Source: Gordius sp. MW1
Taxonomy: Eukaryota; Nematomorpha; Gordioida; Gordea; Gordiidae
Assembly: GCA_964036665.1 (NCBI GenBank)
Contig: OZ038532.1
Span: forward strand, 4,650,001 to 4,714,000
DNA length: 64,000 nucleotides
Direction of reading: 5' to 3'
This document shows, piece by piece, positions 22,020 through 34,400 of the stretch. Each line of letters starts with the position of its first letter. Position 1 is the first letter of the stretch. Under the pieces are notes generated by a model. It ran no database searches and had not been told where the DNA came from. It worked only from the letters and a program-made list of their open reading frames with translations. A program made the translations under genes and the position numbers.

Positions 22020-24586
22020 TCTAATATATAAATTTCTCGTGAAACGGTGTTTGGTATTCAACTCCTCCGAAACGGCTGGACCGATTTAGATGGAAATTTC
22101 TGCGAATATTTGGTAGGTTTGAGCCTAGGTTTTATACTATATTCCAAATCTCTAAGTGATAAGACGGTCAAGTTATTTAGTTTTATACGTTTTGACGTTT
22201 AATAAAATGTCAATCAAACGCAACCTCATGACGTACTGCATATCTATCATCGTGTTCTTTGAAAATTGAAATACACACTTCTTTAATAAAAGTGTATCAC
22301 TTATAGTATTTTCTAGACCGTCATGCGTGTAGGTAGTGTAGTGTGATAAATGTAGGAATGTGCTGCGGAAAATGCGAAACTTTTTACGTTTTTAAACATT
22401 AAATCAAAGTCATTTTTTTGCTTATTTTTCACGTCACTTATTATTATAGGACGGTCGTGTCCCCTCCTGCGTGGCTAAATAAATTAAAAAATCTCATTTT
22501 ATCATTTTTTGCGCGTTATAAGGAGAAAAATGAAAATACTTTTAACAAAGTGCCAATAAATGTTGATATATCTCAGTTCTTCAGACCTCTGAGAAGGGCT
22601 CCGCCCCTAACTCCTAACAGCGCGTTAAATAAGGAAATGAAAATACTTTTAACAAATTGCCAATAAATGTTGATAGCTCAGTTCTTCGGATCTCTAATAA
22701 AGGCTCCGCCCCTAACTCCTTTCAAGATTATTGTCCTCGGTTCTTTGGTGTTAGGTAGCGCCCCCGGGCCCCGTGTTGTTTTTTGTTGAGCCTTGTACCT
22801 AAACTCTTCTACACTTCGTTGAAAAACATTTCGTTTGCTGTGAAATTTAAGCAGGGGAGGAAAACGGACCTTAAAGTTTGAGGGCTTAGCTACGTCCATG
22901 CTTATACCGTTTGCTTTACGTTTTTATGGATTATCACAGAGGGCTTATTGACCAAAGTAAGGTTTGTGGGCAATGCTTTTTACGACCCCTCATAATATCT
23001 TACTTTTTAATGCTGTATATCTAGGCATATTTTAAACAAAAAGGAGGATTTGCTAAGGAAGTTAGATTCGCATGTTTCGGAAATAACTGAGATTAATGAT
23101 GTTGCTCCGAGCTCTATTCGGGCGCAAAAATAAAAATGGCTTTTCGCCTCGAGCCAGACTACTCATACAAATTAACGTAAGACATTGGTCATTTTATGGA
23201 GCATTTTAAACCTGGCCTGTGGATTATTAAAATAATTAAATAAAGATAGAATACATGTGAACAACAAAGTGAGTTTAAAAAAACCTTATTTTTTGTCGAA
23301 CTTGACATTATGATAATAAATTAATTGAGGAATTAAAAATTGATTAATAAGCATCGGCATTAAACACCAGGGAAGGGAGCTTATAAAAGCCACAGAGATG
23401 AGAATTATACGGTGGACCTTGGGGTAAACTAAGCTCGACCATATGACGAATACTTTCTCATGACAAAAATGAATATTCAACCTATGGCGGACATGATTGA
23501 CGAAAATCGGTTAATGTGGTATGAACATATACTAAGGGGGACACGAATGACCTAAATCGAAAAGTACTGGACATGGAGTGCCGGAGAAGAGAGGAAGATG
23601 ACAACCCCGTGTCACGTGGAACGGGCAAGGCGATAAATTTATGAAAACTAAAGAGTAGTCAAGACATGGCACTCACCCGGTCAAGATGCAAGAAACTTAT
23701 CAAAACAAACCTCACCACCGCGGGACCAAATAACTGATAAAGAAGAAGAATATTCAAACAAAGGGCTTCACCCCTGTACCCCGGCTGGGGCTGCCCCTCT
23801 TAACCTTACTCAAGGGGCTCCGCCCCTTAAACCCTCTCTACTTGCTGTCTTTGTGTGGCCTTATTAGGCTCTTCTAAATTCGTATGGGAGCATTCATTTG
23901 CTATGCAATTTAAGCAATAGTAAAAATTAACGGAGAGCTAATTGAGGGTAGAGGGTAGGGTTACGTCTATAACGGTTCCTTGGCTTAAACTACACAATAT
24001 ATCAGCAAAACATGATAACAATGAGACCCTATTGCAATAAAGCTCGGTTGGCGGCCAATGATATACCTAAAGTTTCTAAGCTGATGTAAGCAGAATTGTA
24101 GTTTGCCCAAATAAGTGAAAAGCTGGGCGCGCTAAAATATGTTCAGGCGCAAAAATAAAACAATTTTCAGGGCGGGTTGGGGTTTTGATTGATGTCCGAA
24201 AACGGCCATTTGCCAGAATCGTGATTTTGCGGTGGGACCAAAAAATTTTTTTAGCACCTTTAATAAAAAAAACAAACCTGTGGCAATTTACAAATTAAAT
24301 AATTCTTTAGGCATGTACTAATTTATTTGACAGTATATTTATATAGGCAAAGTGTGTAAAGCAAAGCAATAAAAAATTGGATGTTAAGTACTTTGCTATA
24401 TGTGTTTATATTTTGTATTTAGCGTGTCAATTCTTCCTACATTAAGTTCGTGAATTATTTCCCATAGGACAATTATATTTTAATCGCTCATTATATGATC
24501 GAGGCATAACGATGAGCATGCACATCACTTATAGTATTTTCTAGAAATAATGTATATAGCAAAACAACGTTTGTCGGGTCAGCTAG
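22020..24586 (+). mobile_element. Helitron-like element, probably non-autonomous
   Basis: The start TCTAATATATAAATTTCTCG then AACGGCTGGACCGATTTAGA and the end AACAACGTTTGTCGGGTC followed by AGCTAG resemble the 5' TC and 3' CTAG ends of insect Helitron-like repeats. CACTTATAGTATTTTCTAGA occurs near both ends (22298 and 24527). Inside are a roughly 105-bp tandem duplication (22530-22720, GGCTCCGCCCCTAACTCC), a LINE remnant and GGGCTCCGCCCC patches. No Rep/helicase frame is seen. The boundary call rests on recall of repeat ends, so it is tentative. Confidence 0.5.
23385..23750 (+). pseudogene. RTE-like LINE 3' remnant, second copy
   Basis: Nucleotide match to 1862-2200 (AAGCCACAGAGATGAGAAT, ACGAAAATCGGTTAATGTGG, GAACGGGCAAG, AAACTTATCAAAACAAACC). 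More frameshifts than the first copy. It lies within the Helitron-like element. Confidence 0.65.
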
Positions 24587-24940
24587 AGCTAGTATATTAT
24601 ATAGTTTGAAAAGAAAAATAAAAGTTTTACACATAGAATTGTTTTTCAAAATTTTATAGCTCATTTAGTTTTGTATAAAAAAGCTTGTTGGTATATGAAA
24701 AATGTTGATTAAATTAGATATAATGGGCTATTTCTAATTTAAAATAAACAATAAAAAGTTTAAATAACTCATTCATCAAAAAAAACTTTTTTATTATCCG
24801 ATAGAAGTTATTTCATGAATAATTATGTATGTTATATGCTAAAGTATATTAAATTAATGAGCTGGCATCGAGCCATAGGTAGAGATTGTATTAGATTCTA
24901 AATTTCCATGGTGATTTTCTGCTTGATATAAAAAAATTCT
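24587..24940. other. AT-rich intergenic DNA, nothing seen
   Basis: Low-complexity AT-rich sequence with no reading frame or structured repeat that can be supported. Confidence 0.5.
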
Positions 24941-24944
24941 TTTG

Positions 24945-25445
24945 GATCGTGTGTGATGGAGGTTATAAATTTTGATGTTTGTTTGAGGAATTGGCTGCCC
25001 TCGGGAACTAAATTACCGAGGGTCGTGGCTACTACTGGTACAAAAATAATATTGCTGAGGTATTTGTATTTTTCCACTTACTTTCTCTCAGAAGAAGAGA
25101 CGTGGTCGGGAGAGGCGTTAGATTTGGCAAATATATCCACTGCAGTGAAGTCCCAGCAGGCGTTTAGGCCACGAGCCCACGGGATGATTGTTACACCATC
25201 GGGTCTTTTACCGTCAGTGGAACTTAGGCCAGTGGGTTCCATTGAATTGGGAAAGCCGGCTTTCTTCAAAAATTGTCTGATTATTTTATTTATTGTGGCA
25301 TGGAGGATGCCGCCCCTTGCTGTATTGGCAGTGTAGAGGATAATGGCCGTTTGCTAGAACGGGTTGGCGACAGAGGTCGCAGTTGAATGGGGACACAATA
25401 TCGCAGCCGAGGCGTTGGCCGGGAGACCGGGGCTAGTCGTAGCCC
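24945..25445 (-). pseudogene. Non-LTR retroelement C-terminal fragment
   Basis: The minus strand reads NCDLCRQPVLANGHYPLHC (a CxxC..HC zinc-knuckle-like block). In another frame it continues to MEPTGLSSTDGKRPDG then TIIPWARGLNACWDFTAVD. The RPDG..PW..G..WD.T..D pattern is the C-terminal block of the same retroelement class as 4230-6357 and may be an endonuclease-like fold. At least one frameshift. From 25446 to 26120 only AT-rich sequence is seen. Confidence 0.6.
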
Positions 25446-26121
25446 GGGGTTACTATTATCTTACTAATTATTTTTTAAAATAATAATAATATTAAATCAA
25501 AATTTAAACCATATGTGTATTTTTCCATAAGGCATAAGTAAAAAAATTTTTGTTTAGAAAATTTAAAATTTTTATTGAGAAAAAACGATTTTTCGGGGCT
25601 ATTTGTAGCCTTTACAAAAAATTTTGCACATAAAATTTTTTGGGCTGTATATTTTGGATTGATTTAACTTTTATCTTATAAAGGGAGATTTTTTATATAA
25701 AAGCCGTATAATGATTAAATTTTTATATGCAATATAACATCTTAAATTGATTGTTTATGAAAATAGGAGTCTAGTCGGAGAGGGGCTATTGCTAGCCATT
25801 TTTCATAGTGTCTTACAAATGACAAGATTTAAAAAACAAAAAATTTGTTTAATAATCTAACTTAGTGTTATTTGGAATAGAAATAGACTATGATTATACA
25901 TTACAAAACGACTAAAAGTTATTTTCCATTGCTAAATCCGTCTTTTAAGTGTTCCTAAGTCAGATTGTCATCTTGACCCTTTTTTATTTGTTTATAAAAA
26001 TAATAATTATATCACATTTGCATTTTCTAAATTTTTTATAATGGAAATATATTTATTGATTTGAGTAGGCATACACTAATAAGAAGTGAAAACGTCAGAG
26101 TTAATCTAACGACTATGACTT

Positions 26122-26938
26122 AAAGGTGTGCACGGATCAAATTTTTTTGATCCGATCCGATCCGACGGGTTTTTGAAAAATTTTATATCCATCCGATCCG
26201 ATCCGAGTTTTTTAAATTCTAAATCCGATCCGATCCGATCCGAGTTTTTTTAAATCTAAATACGATCCGATCCGATCCGAAATTTTTAAATTAAAATTTT
26301 ACGAACAGAACTTTTTAATGATGATTAAATTCAAAATACATAAAAATAAGGTATAGCAATTTTAATAGACCTGAAATAAATATAAATTTTATTTGACTAA
26401 TTCCATATTATCATATAAAAATAATAAAGAATCTAAATTTTCTGATTTAATTCGGGGAAAGGAGCTACGCGTGTGCCTTAACGAAAGGGGAGATTGTGAT
26501 TGATAATTTTCGGAGTTGAGTTGAGATAGAAAGAGATGCGTGTGCTAAAAAGGAAACGGGAGATGCTGATTTATCATTGACACTAGCTCCTTTCTCGCCA
26601 AACAAGAAAGTCTAACTAGGGAAAAACGCTAGGGAAATACTGATAAATATATTAGGGTAAGTAAGGTGAGAGGTGGTATTGGGCATCAAAAATGGTAAAG
26701 TAAAAAAAGAATGCAAAGATAATTATAAAAAGGTATACTAAAAATTATTCATTTAATTAATTAATTAGAACTTATTATTGTTTATTTTAAATTTGAAAAT
26801 CCGATCCGATCCGACTAAAATAAAATGTTGATCTGATCGATCCGACTTCCAAAATTAAAATGTTGATCCGATCCGTCCGAATCCGAGTTCGGACGGATCG
26901 GATCGGATGTCGGATCGGATTGATTTGTGCACACCTCT
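26122..26938. mobile_element. GATCCG-motif hAT-like element
   Basis: Ends TAAAGGTGTGCACGGATC and, reversed, TAGAGAGGTGTGCACAAATC are inverted. Both subterminal zones are tandem CCGATCCGATCCGA arrays (26149-26280 and 26800-26922). The 500-bp interior has no transposase. The GTGTGCAC terminus fits hAT MITEs. No matching TSD was found. Confidence 0.65.
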
Positions 26939-27230
26939 CTAGCCCCGGGCATTTTCAAAAATTTTTGGATTTTTGTTTTTTTTAACTTAATTTGTGAAAA
27001 AACCATATCTTATTTCCCTCCAAAATTATGATTGTTCCTGTTACTACCATTGCTATTATGACTTTTTGGCCGCCCGCTGGCTGCTGATCGATGGAAAAAA
27101 ATGACCATTGGCCAAAATGTGAATCGAAATTATTTTTTTCGTTTTTTTGGCTAACATTGACAATTACCCTATGCCCTCCCCTAGCAGAGCCTATGCCTCT
27201 ACTGATATGGGTCCCTGTGCCCCCCCCCCT

Positions 27231-27267
27231 ACAAAAGCCTATGCCTCTCCTGATGTGGGTTCGAATC
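27231..27267 (+). other. tRNA-like acceptor/T-arm minihelix (SINE-like box B)
   Basis: GCCTCTCC, a 4-nt link, GTGGGTTCGAATCCC and GGAGAGGC followed by CA can fold as a seven-to-eight-pair acceptor stem plus T-arm ending in CCA. GGTTCGAATCC is a perfect RNA polymerase III box B. There is no D or anticodon arm, so it is not a functional tRNA gene. A diverged inverted copy is at 29160-29196. Confidence 0.4.
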
Positions 27268-27546
27268 CCGGAGAGGCCAATTTTTTTTTATTTTTTTTTG
27301 TTTAAATTAATATATTGTTCTTGTTAAGACCATTGATAATAAGACTTTTTGGCCGTCCGTTGGCTGCTGACCAATGGAATGAAATGACCATTGGCCAAAA
27401 TGTGAATCGAAAATTTTTTTTTGTTTTTTTTGACTCTTATGAATTTATATCCACTTTTACCGTATCCTGGCTGCTGACCAATGAAAAAATGACCATTGGC
27501 TAAACTGTGAAACGAAGTTTTTTTTTCGTTTTTTTTAACTCTTTTT

Positions 27547-28145
27547 GTATAAATAATTAACTAATCATTTTGCATTTAATCCCCCCTATAGGCATTCTCG
27601 CCCCTTCCCACCTTTCTCGCCCATAAATTGCATAGCAAATATGCTACTTTTATACAGAGTATAGAAGAGTTCGCCCTCCCCTTCCCTTCCCCTCTTCTCT
27701 TCCCCCCTTCCCTTCCCCCCTCCCTCTTCCCTCGAGGGCCGAAGGCCCGAGTTTTTATTCGAATGCATAATATTCAATAACCGTAGTTCTCTCCAAAAAA
27801 AATCAATATTTACAATTTTTTGAAAACAACATAATTAATGCTAAACATTTATGAAATTACAATTTGGCCACGATTTCCCCCCCCCCTTGATAAAAATCCT
27901 TACTAAGTTCATGAAAAGGATTGAAATATATATATATAACTCGGGCCTTCGGCCCTCGTGGGAAGGGGGAGGGGAGAAGGGGAGGGGAGAAGGGAAGGGG
28001 GGAAGGGAAGGGGGGACGACTCATCTTTACTTCGTATAAATGTATCATATTTGCTATGCAATTTATGGGTGAGAAAGGTGGGAAGGGGCGAGAATGCCTA
28101 TAGGGGGGTATTAAATGCCTAATGATTAATTAATTATTTATACAA
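27547..28145. repeat. Central palindrome, arms of about 205 bp
   Basis: Arms 27547-27757 and 27940-28145 are inverted copies. Both include GGCATTCTCGCCCCTTCCCA, ATAAATTGCATAGCAAATAT, a CCTTCCC/GGGAAGG-rich tract and GAGGGCCGAAGGCCCGAGTT. The spacer of about 180 bp is AT-rich. Confidence 0.8.
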
Positions 28146-29509
28146 ATTTCCATTTATAGGCAAAATGTAATATAGGCAAGGGTTAGGGTTAGATTTAGTG
28201 TTTGCATCTAGTTGCGTATTAAATTAGTTTTTACGGCCTTTAGTGATTATGGGTCTAACAAACATTATATTATAAAACATCACAATGTTAAGAATTTGCA
28301 GAATTGTTGGGAGAAATTTTTGTTGAATTTGAACAATTTTTAATTAAAAAAATCAAAAATTTGGCGAATGGTCATTTTTTCTCCATTGGTCAGTACCAAC
28401 AGATACTCTATAAGTCAATGATAGCCAAAAAAACGGAAAAAAAATTTGATGCTCACTTTGGCCAATGGTCATTTTTTTCCATCGGTCAGCAGCCAGCACA
28501 CGGTAAAAATGGATATAAATTCATAAGAGTAAAAAAAAACGAAAAAAAAATTTTCGAATCACATTTTGGCCAATGGTCATTTTATTCCATTGGTCAGCAG
28601 CCAGGACACGGTAAAAGTGGATTTAAATTCATAATAGTCAAAAAAAACGAAAAAAAATTTTCGAATAACATTTTGGCCAATGGTCATTTTTTTCCATTGG
28701 TCAGCAGCCAGGACACGGTAAAAGTGGATATAAATTCATAATAGTAAAAAAAAAACGAGAAAAAAATTTTCGAGTCACATTTTGGCCAATGGTCATTTTT
28801 TCCATTGGTCAGCAGCCAACGGACGGCCAAAAAGTCACTATAGCAATGGTAGTAACAGGAACAATCATAATAGTCAAAAAAAACGAAAAAAATAATTTTG
28901 ATACACATTTTGGCCAATGATCATTTTTTTCCATTGGTCAGCAGCCAACGGACGGCCAAAAAGTCACAATAGCAATGGTAGTAACAGGAACAATCATAAT
29001 AGTCAAAAAAAACGAAAAAAATAATTTCGATACACATTTTGGCCAATGGTCATTTTTTTCATTGGTCAGTAGCCAGCGGACGGCTAAAAGGTCACATTAT
29101 CAATGGTATTAACAAGAACAATTAATTAATTTAATTTAAAAAATAAATAAAAAATTTTGCCCTCTCCGGGATTTAAACCCACATTAGTAAAGGCATAGGG
29201 TTTGGTAAGGGGCACAGGGACCCATATCAGTAAAGGCAGAGGCTTTGGTAAGGGGCACAGGGACCCATATCAGTAGAGGCGTAGGCCCTTGTAGGAAAGG
29301 GCACAGGGTAATTATCAATGTTAACCTATTCAAAGACGAAAAAATACCATAAATTGCATATATCAATTAAAAATTTCGCTTTATTTGGCCAATGGTCATT
29401 TTTTTCATTGGTCAGTAGCCAGCGGATGGTCAAAAATTCATATTATCAATATATTAACAAGAACAAAATATTAATTTAATTTAAAAAAATTAAAAAAAAA
29501 ATTCGTCCT

Positions 29510-29625
29510 CTCCCTGGCTTGAACCCGGGATATCCAGGTCACAAAGCTGGCGCCAATAACTTGGTGGACGACGGACGACGGACGACGCACCAAAAACGAG
29601 CCCATAAATTGCATAGCAATTAATA
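29510..29625 (-). repeat. tRNA-related SINE-like head
   Basis: On the minus strand, ATTTATGGGCTCGTTTTTGG leads into GTCGTCC repeats. Then come GGCGCCAGCTTTGTGACCTGG and CCGGGTTCAAGCCAGGG, which resemble an anticodon arm and a box-B T-arm. Stem pairing is imperfect, so it is a pseudo-tRNA or SINE relic. Confidence 0.35.
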
Positions 29626-29629
29626 TAAC

Positions 29630-31080
29630 CTTGCTTGCAAATATTTGGTTTAGTTTTATAATAGTATTAATTTTGTAATAGTGGCTTTCGTTTGGGACCC
29701 CGTAAGTTCGGGCCCAAGCGGGCATATATATTATTTAGGCTGGACAGCTTTGATGAAGGGTATGGGCGGACGGACATTTACAATAGTTGGGGTGGGTTGG
29801 GGGGGGCAATTTAGAACAAGAAATAGCAAGTTGTTTTATCAATAGCACTTTCTGCTTTGAAAAGTTAAAAATGAAATATTTCAGAGTTTAAGTTTTACAT
29901 GCGTTAAACCTCCATTGAGTTTTTCTTCAAAATGAGATTATTAGCACATCGCCGTATTTAATATAATACTCGTATCAATTTTAGTACATTGACTCTTTCG
30001 TCTTTTGCCATTAATTTATACTCATAAAATCTTAGTTTTGACTATAAAAATTAAGTAATAGCTACAAAAAAAGGCTTAAGTCAATTATCTCTATGAATAC
30101 TATATATAATATCAACAAAGTATTATATAAATTTTAAAATCATAGGCTATTTATAGTTTAATAATAAACTACAAGGTATTAGCAATACATGTTTTGTTAT
30201 AAAATTAAAATTAGGCTTCAAATTTCATACATTCTCTTCCTCGTTTTACCATACAAATGAAAGTTAAGTTTGGTTTTTTATAGGCTTCAGATTTAGATTT
30301 GATTCTTTCAAATTTAGGACAAAAAGATTCCACTTTGAAAAAGTATAAATTGAATAAACTTAGGTAGTAACTTTGGAACCGATTTATTATTTACCTTCTG
30401 CATATATTTTAATTGCTATGCAAATTATGGGCTCGTTTTTGGTTGTACCTCCGTCCTGTCCATCCTGTCCAACTTGTAATTTCTAATATTTACCTATGAA
30501 AATTATACGGGTCGTTTATGGCTCCCTACTTAACCTTCTGTAAAAGATTTTTATTTTACTTTCGTAATTAGACTAGCTAATGACTGCTGATTGGCTTACC
30601 TTTTTTGGACCTTGCCCGAGCCCAAATTCCATTATTGTTTTTATTATATACAGTTATAGTATAAGGTTAAACTTATATATAATTTTTTGTTAAGTTATTA
30701 AAAGCTCGTCAACACAAGATTTTAAAACTTAGTCCATACAAATTTATTTTAAAATACATCTTATATCAGTCGATTAGAAGATGTAAATTATCAAATATCC
30801 AAAAAACAAGATTATTTTACAATTATAAACACGAAATTTAAAAGCAATAATTACAATTAAACTTTAAAATGTAAGGCACACTAAAGCTTTTTAAAAAGGT
30901 CTATTTACCCAAACATTTCATTTAAAAATTCATTTATTAAATATAATTACACGCTTAAAAAATAGCAGATGGCCCATAAAAACGACCCTATCTGCAAATC
31001 CATATGTAAAAAATGCCGTGTTAATAAGGCCCAAATGAGATAAAGGCACTTAACTCTGTTTAGCCTTTATTGGCTGGATA
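29630..31080. other. AT-rich intergenic region
   Basis: No gene is seen. A second copy of the CAATTTATGGGCTCG dispersed repeat lies at 30412-30530. Confidence 0.5.
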
Positions 31081-31245
31081 CATGGGCGTAGCCAAGGGGG
31101 GGGGGCAGGGAGGGGCGGCTGCCCCCCTCTAAAACCAAAATGCTAAAATTTATTGAAATTATAGCTAAAATTTCAGAAAAGGATCATTTTGCCCCTCCCT
31201 AAATCTTATTGCCCCCCTCTAATCCCAATGCTGGCTACGCCCATG
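31081..31245. repeat. Palindromic GGGCGTAGCC MITE
   Basis: Begins CATGGGCGTAGCCAAGG and ends GCTGGCTACGCCCATG, with GCCCCCCTCT shoulders and TTATAGCTAAAATTTCAG core. It lies about 190 bp beyond the Dpr-like stop codon. Confidence 0.85.
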
Positions 31246-31435
31246 CCTGGATAACTATTTAAGCCTACATTATAACTAATGAACATTTAACCACAATACC
31301 ATTGTATATTTTCTTTAATTTTGGTTTGTAGAAAATAAAAATAAATTTTTTAATCCGATATATTAAATGTTTTTTATAAATATATGATAAACGCGTTATA
31401 TCCCTGATTAAATTTGTACACAGCGTAGGTATCGA

Positions 31436-34400
31436 TTAAAATAATGATATAAGTATCAAGGAAATCAAATTTTTCCACGAAAATATTGTCAAGATTGCAC
31501 ACAGAACATTGATACTTATAGATTCACCACCGTTTAACGAATTGTTTACCAAAGTAAACCTGGCGTCCAAATATATTTTCGGGTAACGCGGGTTCTCTAT
31601 AACAACCAAATGGCCCGTGTAAATTGCAAATACAGTTAATAAAAGTAAATATATAAAACATAGAATTCATTTTTACTATTCTTATCCTTAGAAATAAATT
31701 TAAGGAAAACATGGAAAAAAAAATTAATTTATTTTACCTTGGTCAATGTAAGAATCGTTAAGTTTAATATGTTGGTTGCGAGACGTAGGTTTTTCCGATC
31801 GTCGCATATTAAGTGCTTGAGCTGTATAAATATTAATATAATATATCATATAAATGCCACCAATTGACAAAACGATTTACATTTAAATTTATCTTTTTCC
31901 CCTCCAAATTCCCTTATTTCGCGCATGACTTATCCTGGTGGTGCATGCAATTTGAAAACGGAGAGATAAAAATTAGGAACTATCTGTAATTTTTCGATAA
32001 ATTTAAATTTAAAGTTTAATAAAACAATGTTTAGGGATAATTTATACCATTTTTAACGGTCAAATTGAAGACTTGGCTTATCTTTTTGGAACCAACGGTG
32101 CCAACTTGACATTCGTATAGTCCCGCATCTCGTGCCTGGGTATACCTAATTTGCAAATTCCACTTGTTTTGCGATTGCAGCAAAATATTGATCCGAGGAT
32201 CACTTGTGAATTTATAGAGGCCGACGGTTAGAATTTGATCATCCTTCAAACGAATCCAAGAAACCTTTCGAATTAATGCTATACTTATAAATCTTTTTTG
32301 AACCAAAATTTTGCGGGATTTAAGCATTTTCGTCCTATTAAAGGACAGTCAGATAAATTATAAAAAAATAAAATAAATAATAGTTCAAAGATTAGAATAA
32401 ATAAGAACAATTATAAATTTAAAATAGGTAAAGAAGTTCCTTTCCCAGGTCTTCATCTCATGAAGCTTTAACCTTCTTATTTTATAGTGATTAGTAGAGT
32501 TGTTAAATTGCTAACTTGCTCCAACTCCAGCATAATCTGCTCGAGTTTCTGCTCGGCCCTCGAGCATTTTTATATGCTACTGTTCGGCCTAGTGCACCGA
32601 ACAGCGAGCACATATTGTGCTAACGCGCAGATTAAGCAACTTAGTGTGCGTGTTCGCGTCTGGAGTTTGAGGCAAGTTAGCAATTTAAGAACTCTAGTAA
32701 TTAGCTACAATATTTTGATGGAAAAAAGAATTCTTTAGCAAAGCAAATTAATAGATACATTTTTCTAGATCAGATAAGCAATCCCTATGCTCAAGCTATT
32801 TGGGAAAAGTTAAAGGGATCAAAAGTAGGGAATGATCAAGATATAGGGGTATTATTGACAATTAAAATTATCTAAATAATGAAAGTGAATATATTTTTTG
32901 AAAATTTTCTTTTTATTTTGAATTTTCCATCGTCCCATGTATTAAAAAATTCGTTAATATTGAAACTCATATAAATTTATTTGAACATAAATTTTGATAT
33001 TAATATTATGTGTTCTGGAATTTTTAAATACAAGGACTTTTCTTAAAGTTGACATAGTTGAGTTATGAATTTAAATTAAAGGCTAAAATATTGCACAAAA
33101 AACACACTTGATAGAACCTAGCCAGAGTATAACCAAAAAACTCGTATAATTTATAAAAATGTTTTAGCTTCTCCTAATTATAAATCATGCATATGCTCCC
33201 GTGCTCACCTACTAAAATATTGGGAAGATTGCAGAAATTCTTAATGATCATTCCTCTATTTATCATGTTCCCACAAAGGAACTTTAATCTATAACTTATT
33301 ATTTATTAATAACCGCATGCCTTATTAGTGACACTGACAATATACTACTTTTAAGCTCTGCTCTAATCTAACATGCAGTAATCATTTACAATTTAAAAAA
33401 ATTAAATTAGTAATTCAGTGAAATGATTGTGTAATATTTGCAATAGCACATGGTTGTGTATAATATGAGGGCACCCGGTCAAAGAAGCAGAAAACTAGCA
33501 GCCAAATTGTTCAGAACTGATCAAGATTGGTCAATACTTAACATATTCAGGAGGGTTAGGGTTAGTGTTTTAGGTTGGCGTTTTAGGTTAGGGTTATTTG
33601 CACATCAAATTCCCTCCCCATTTGAGATATAATTCTAATATATTAATAATCTAAAAAAATATTTTTCTGCTACTTTTTCATCATTCTGCTACTTTGACCC
33701 CGATTCGATATGAGGCAGTTTTCATTTTATTATTTTTGCACTTTAAACTAAAATAAAAGATGAGCAGGGACGGTGGTGTAAAAGATCTGTCTAGTTCTGA
33801 CCTTATATCGAATAAATAACTTTTAAATACTAATAAGGTATAAGATTTATGTATAAATTTTACCGTTTCAAAAGGTTTTAAATCTTCTATCTGGCAGTGC
33901 AAATAACTCGTTACCATAGCGTAGGTTGTCACGTTCGTTGCAAAGTCCGTGGTAAAACGGGCCATTTCTGTGCTCGACATTTATTAGAAATTGTGGAATT
34001 TTAATTGCTATGCAATTTATGTATTTAAGTTTATATTTTACATTAACAAAGATGACATAAATTAAACGAAGATCTTAAATCATGGATTCTTGGGAATTGT
34101 CCCCAAATGGTTTGAGTAATGACAATTTTAGAGATTACTAAAATGATTTTAAAATGTGTTAGAAATAGCTCACAAGTTTAGCCAAAATTTAAGTAATAAG
34201 CCTATCAATTTGGATAACAAATAAAATTATTTATCCTTATCATTTAAGGATGTATTTTAATTGGAGATTTGCAAACAGGCTTTAAAAGGCCACCCCCCCC
34301 CGTCGTACTCGTTTAGAAAATTCGTGGTCGGGATCGGGATTGCATTACTTCCTAGAATTCAGAAAATGTAAATAAGTATTATTAAAGGTGAAGTATTTTA

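Larger units (their letters stand above)
27060..29480. repeat. Large palindromic repeat cluster with CCAATGG hairpin units
   Basis: A unit containing GACCAATGGAAAAAAATGAC followed by CATTGGCC (itself a CCAATGG/CCATTGG hairpin) recurs at about 27085, 27370 and 27470 in one orientation. It recurs inverted at 28363, 28460, 28568, 28675, 28784, 28912, 29041 and 29387. Spacing on the right is 107-109 then 128-129 bp. Both halves hold a module of CCTCTACTGATATGGGTCCC repeats ending in a tRNA-like GGGTT(C/T)(G/A)AATCCC. A central palindrome lies at 27547-28145. The long frame at 28304-28741 is a translation of these repeats, not a gene. Confidence 0.75.

Noticed and set aside
27315-28103. Several Gly/Arg/Lys-rich open frames on both strands
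   Set aside because: They are readings of the GGGAAGG/CCTTCCC tracts in the palindrome arms.
28304-28741. A 145-residue open frame with internal repeats
   Set aside because: It translates the tandem CCAATGG repeat units; the repeated peptide comes from the DNA repeat, and there are no exon signals or family resemblance.
29510-29560. A functional tRNA gene
   Set aside because: Box B and an anticodon-like arm are present, but the T-stem mismatches and there is no good acceptor or D arm.
31524-31712. Minus-strand frame of 62 residues ending FGKQFVKRW, at first reading like a small secreted peptide
   Set aside because: The other frame of the same exon joins in phase with the Dpr-like upstream exon and stays open to a stop after a hydrophobic tail, which is the better explanation.
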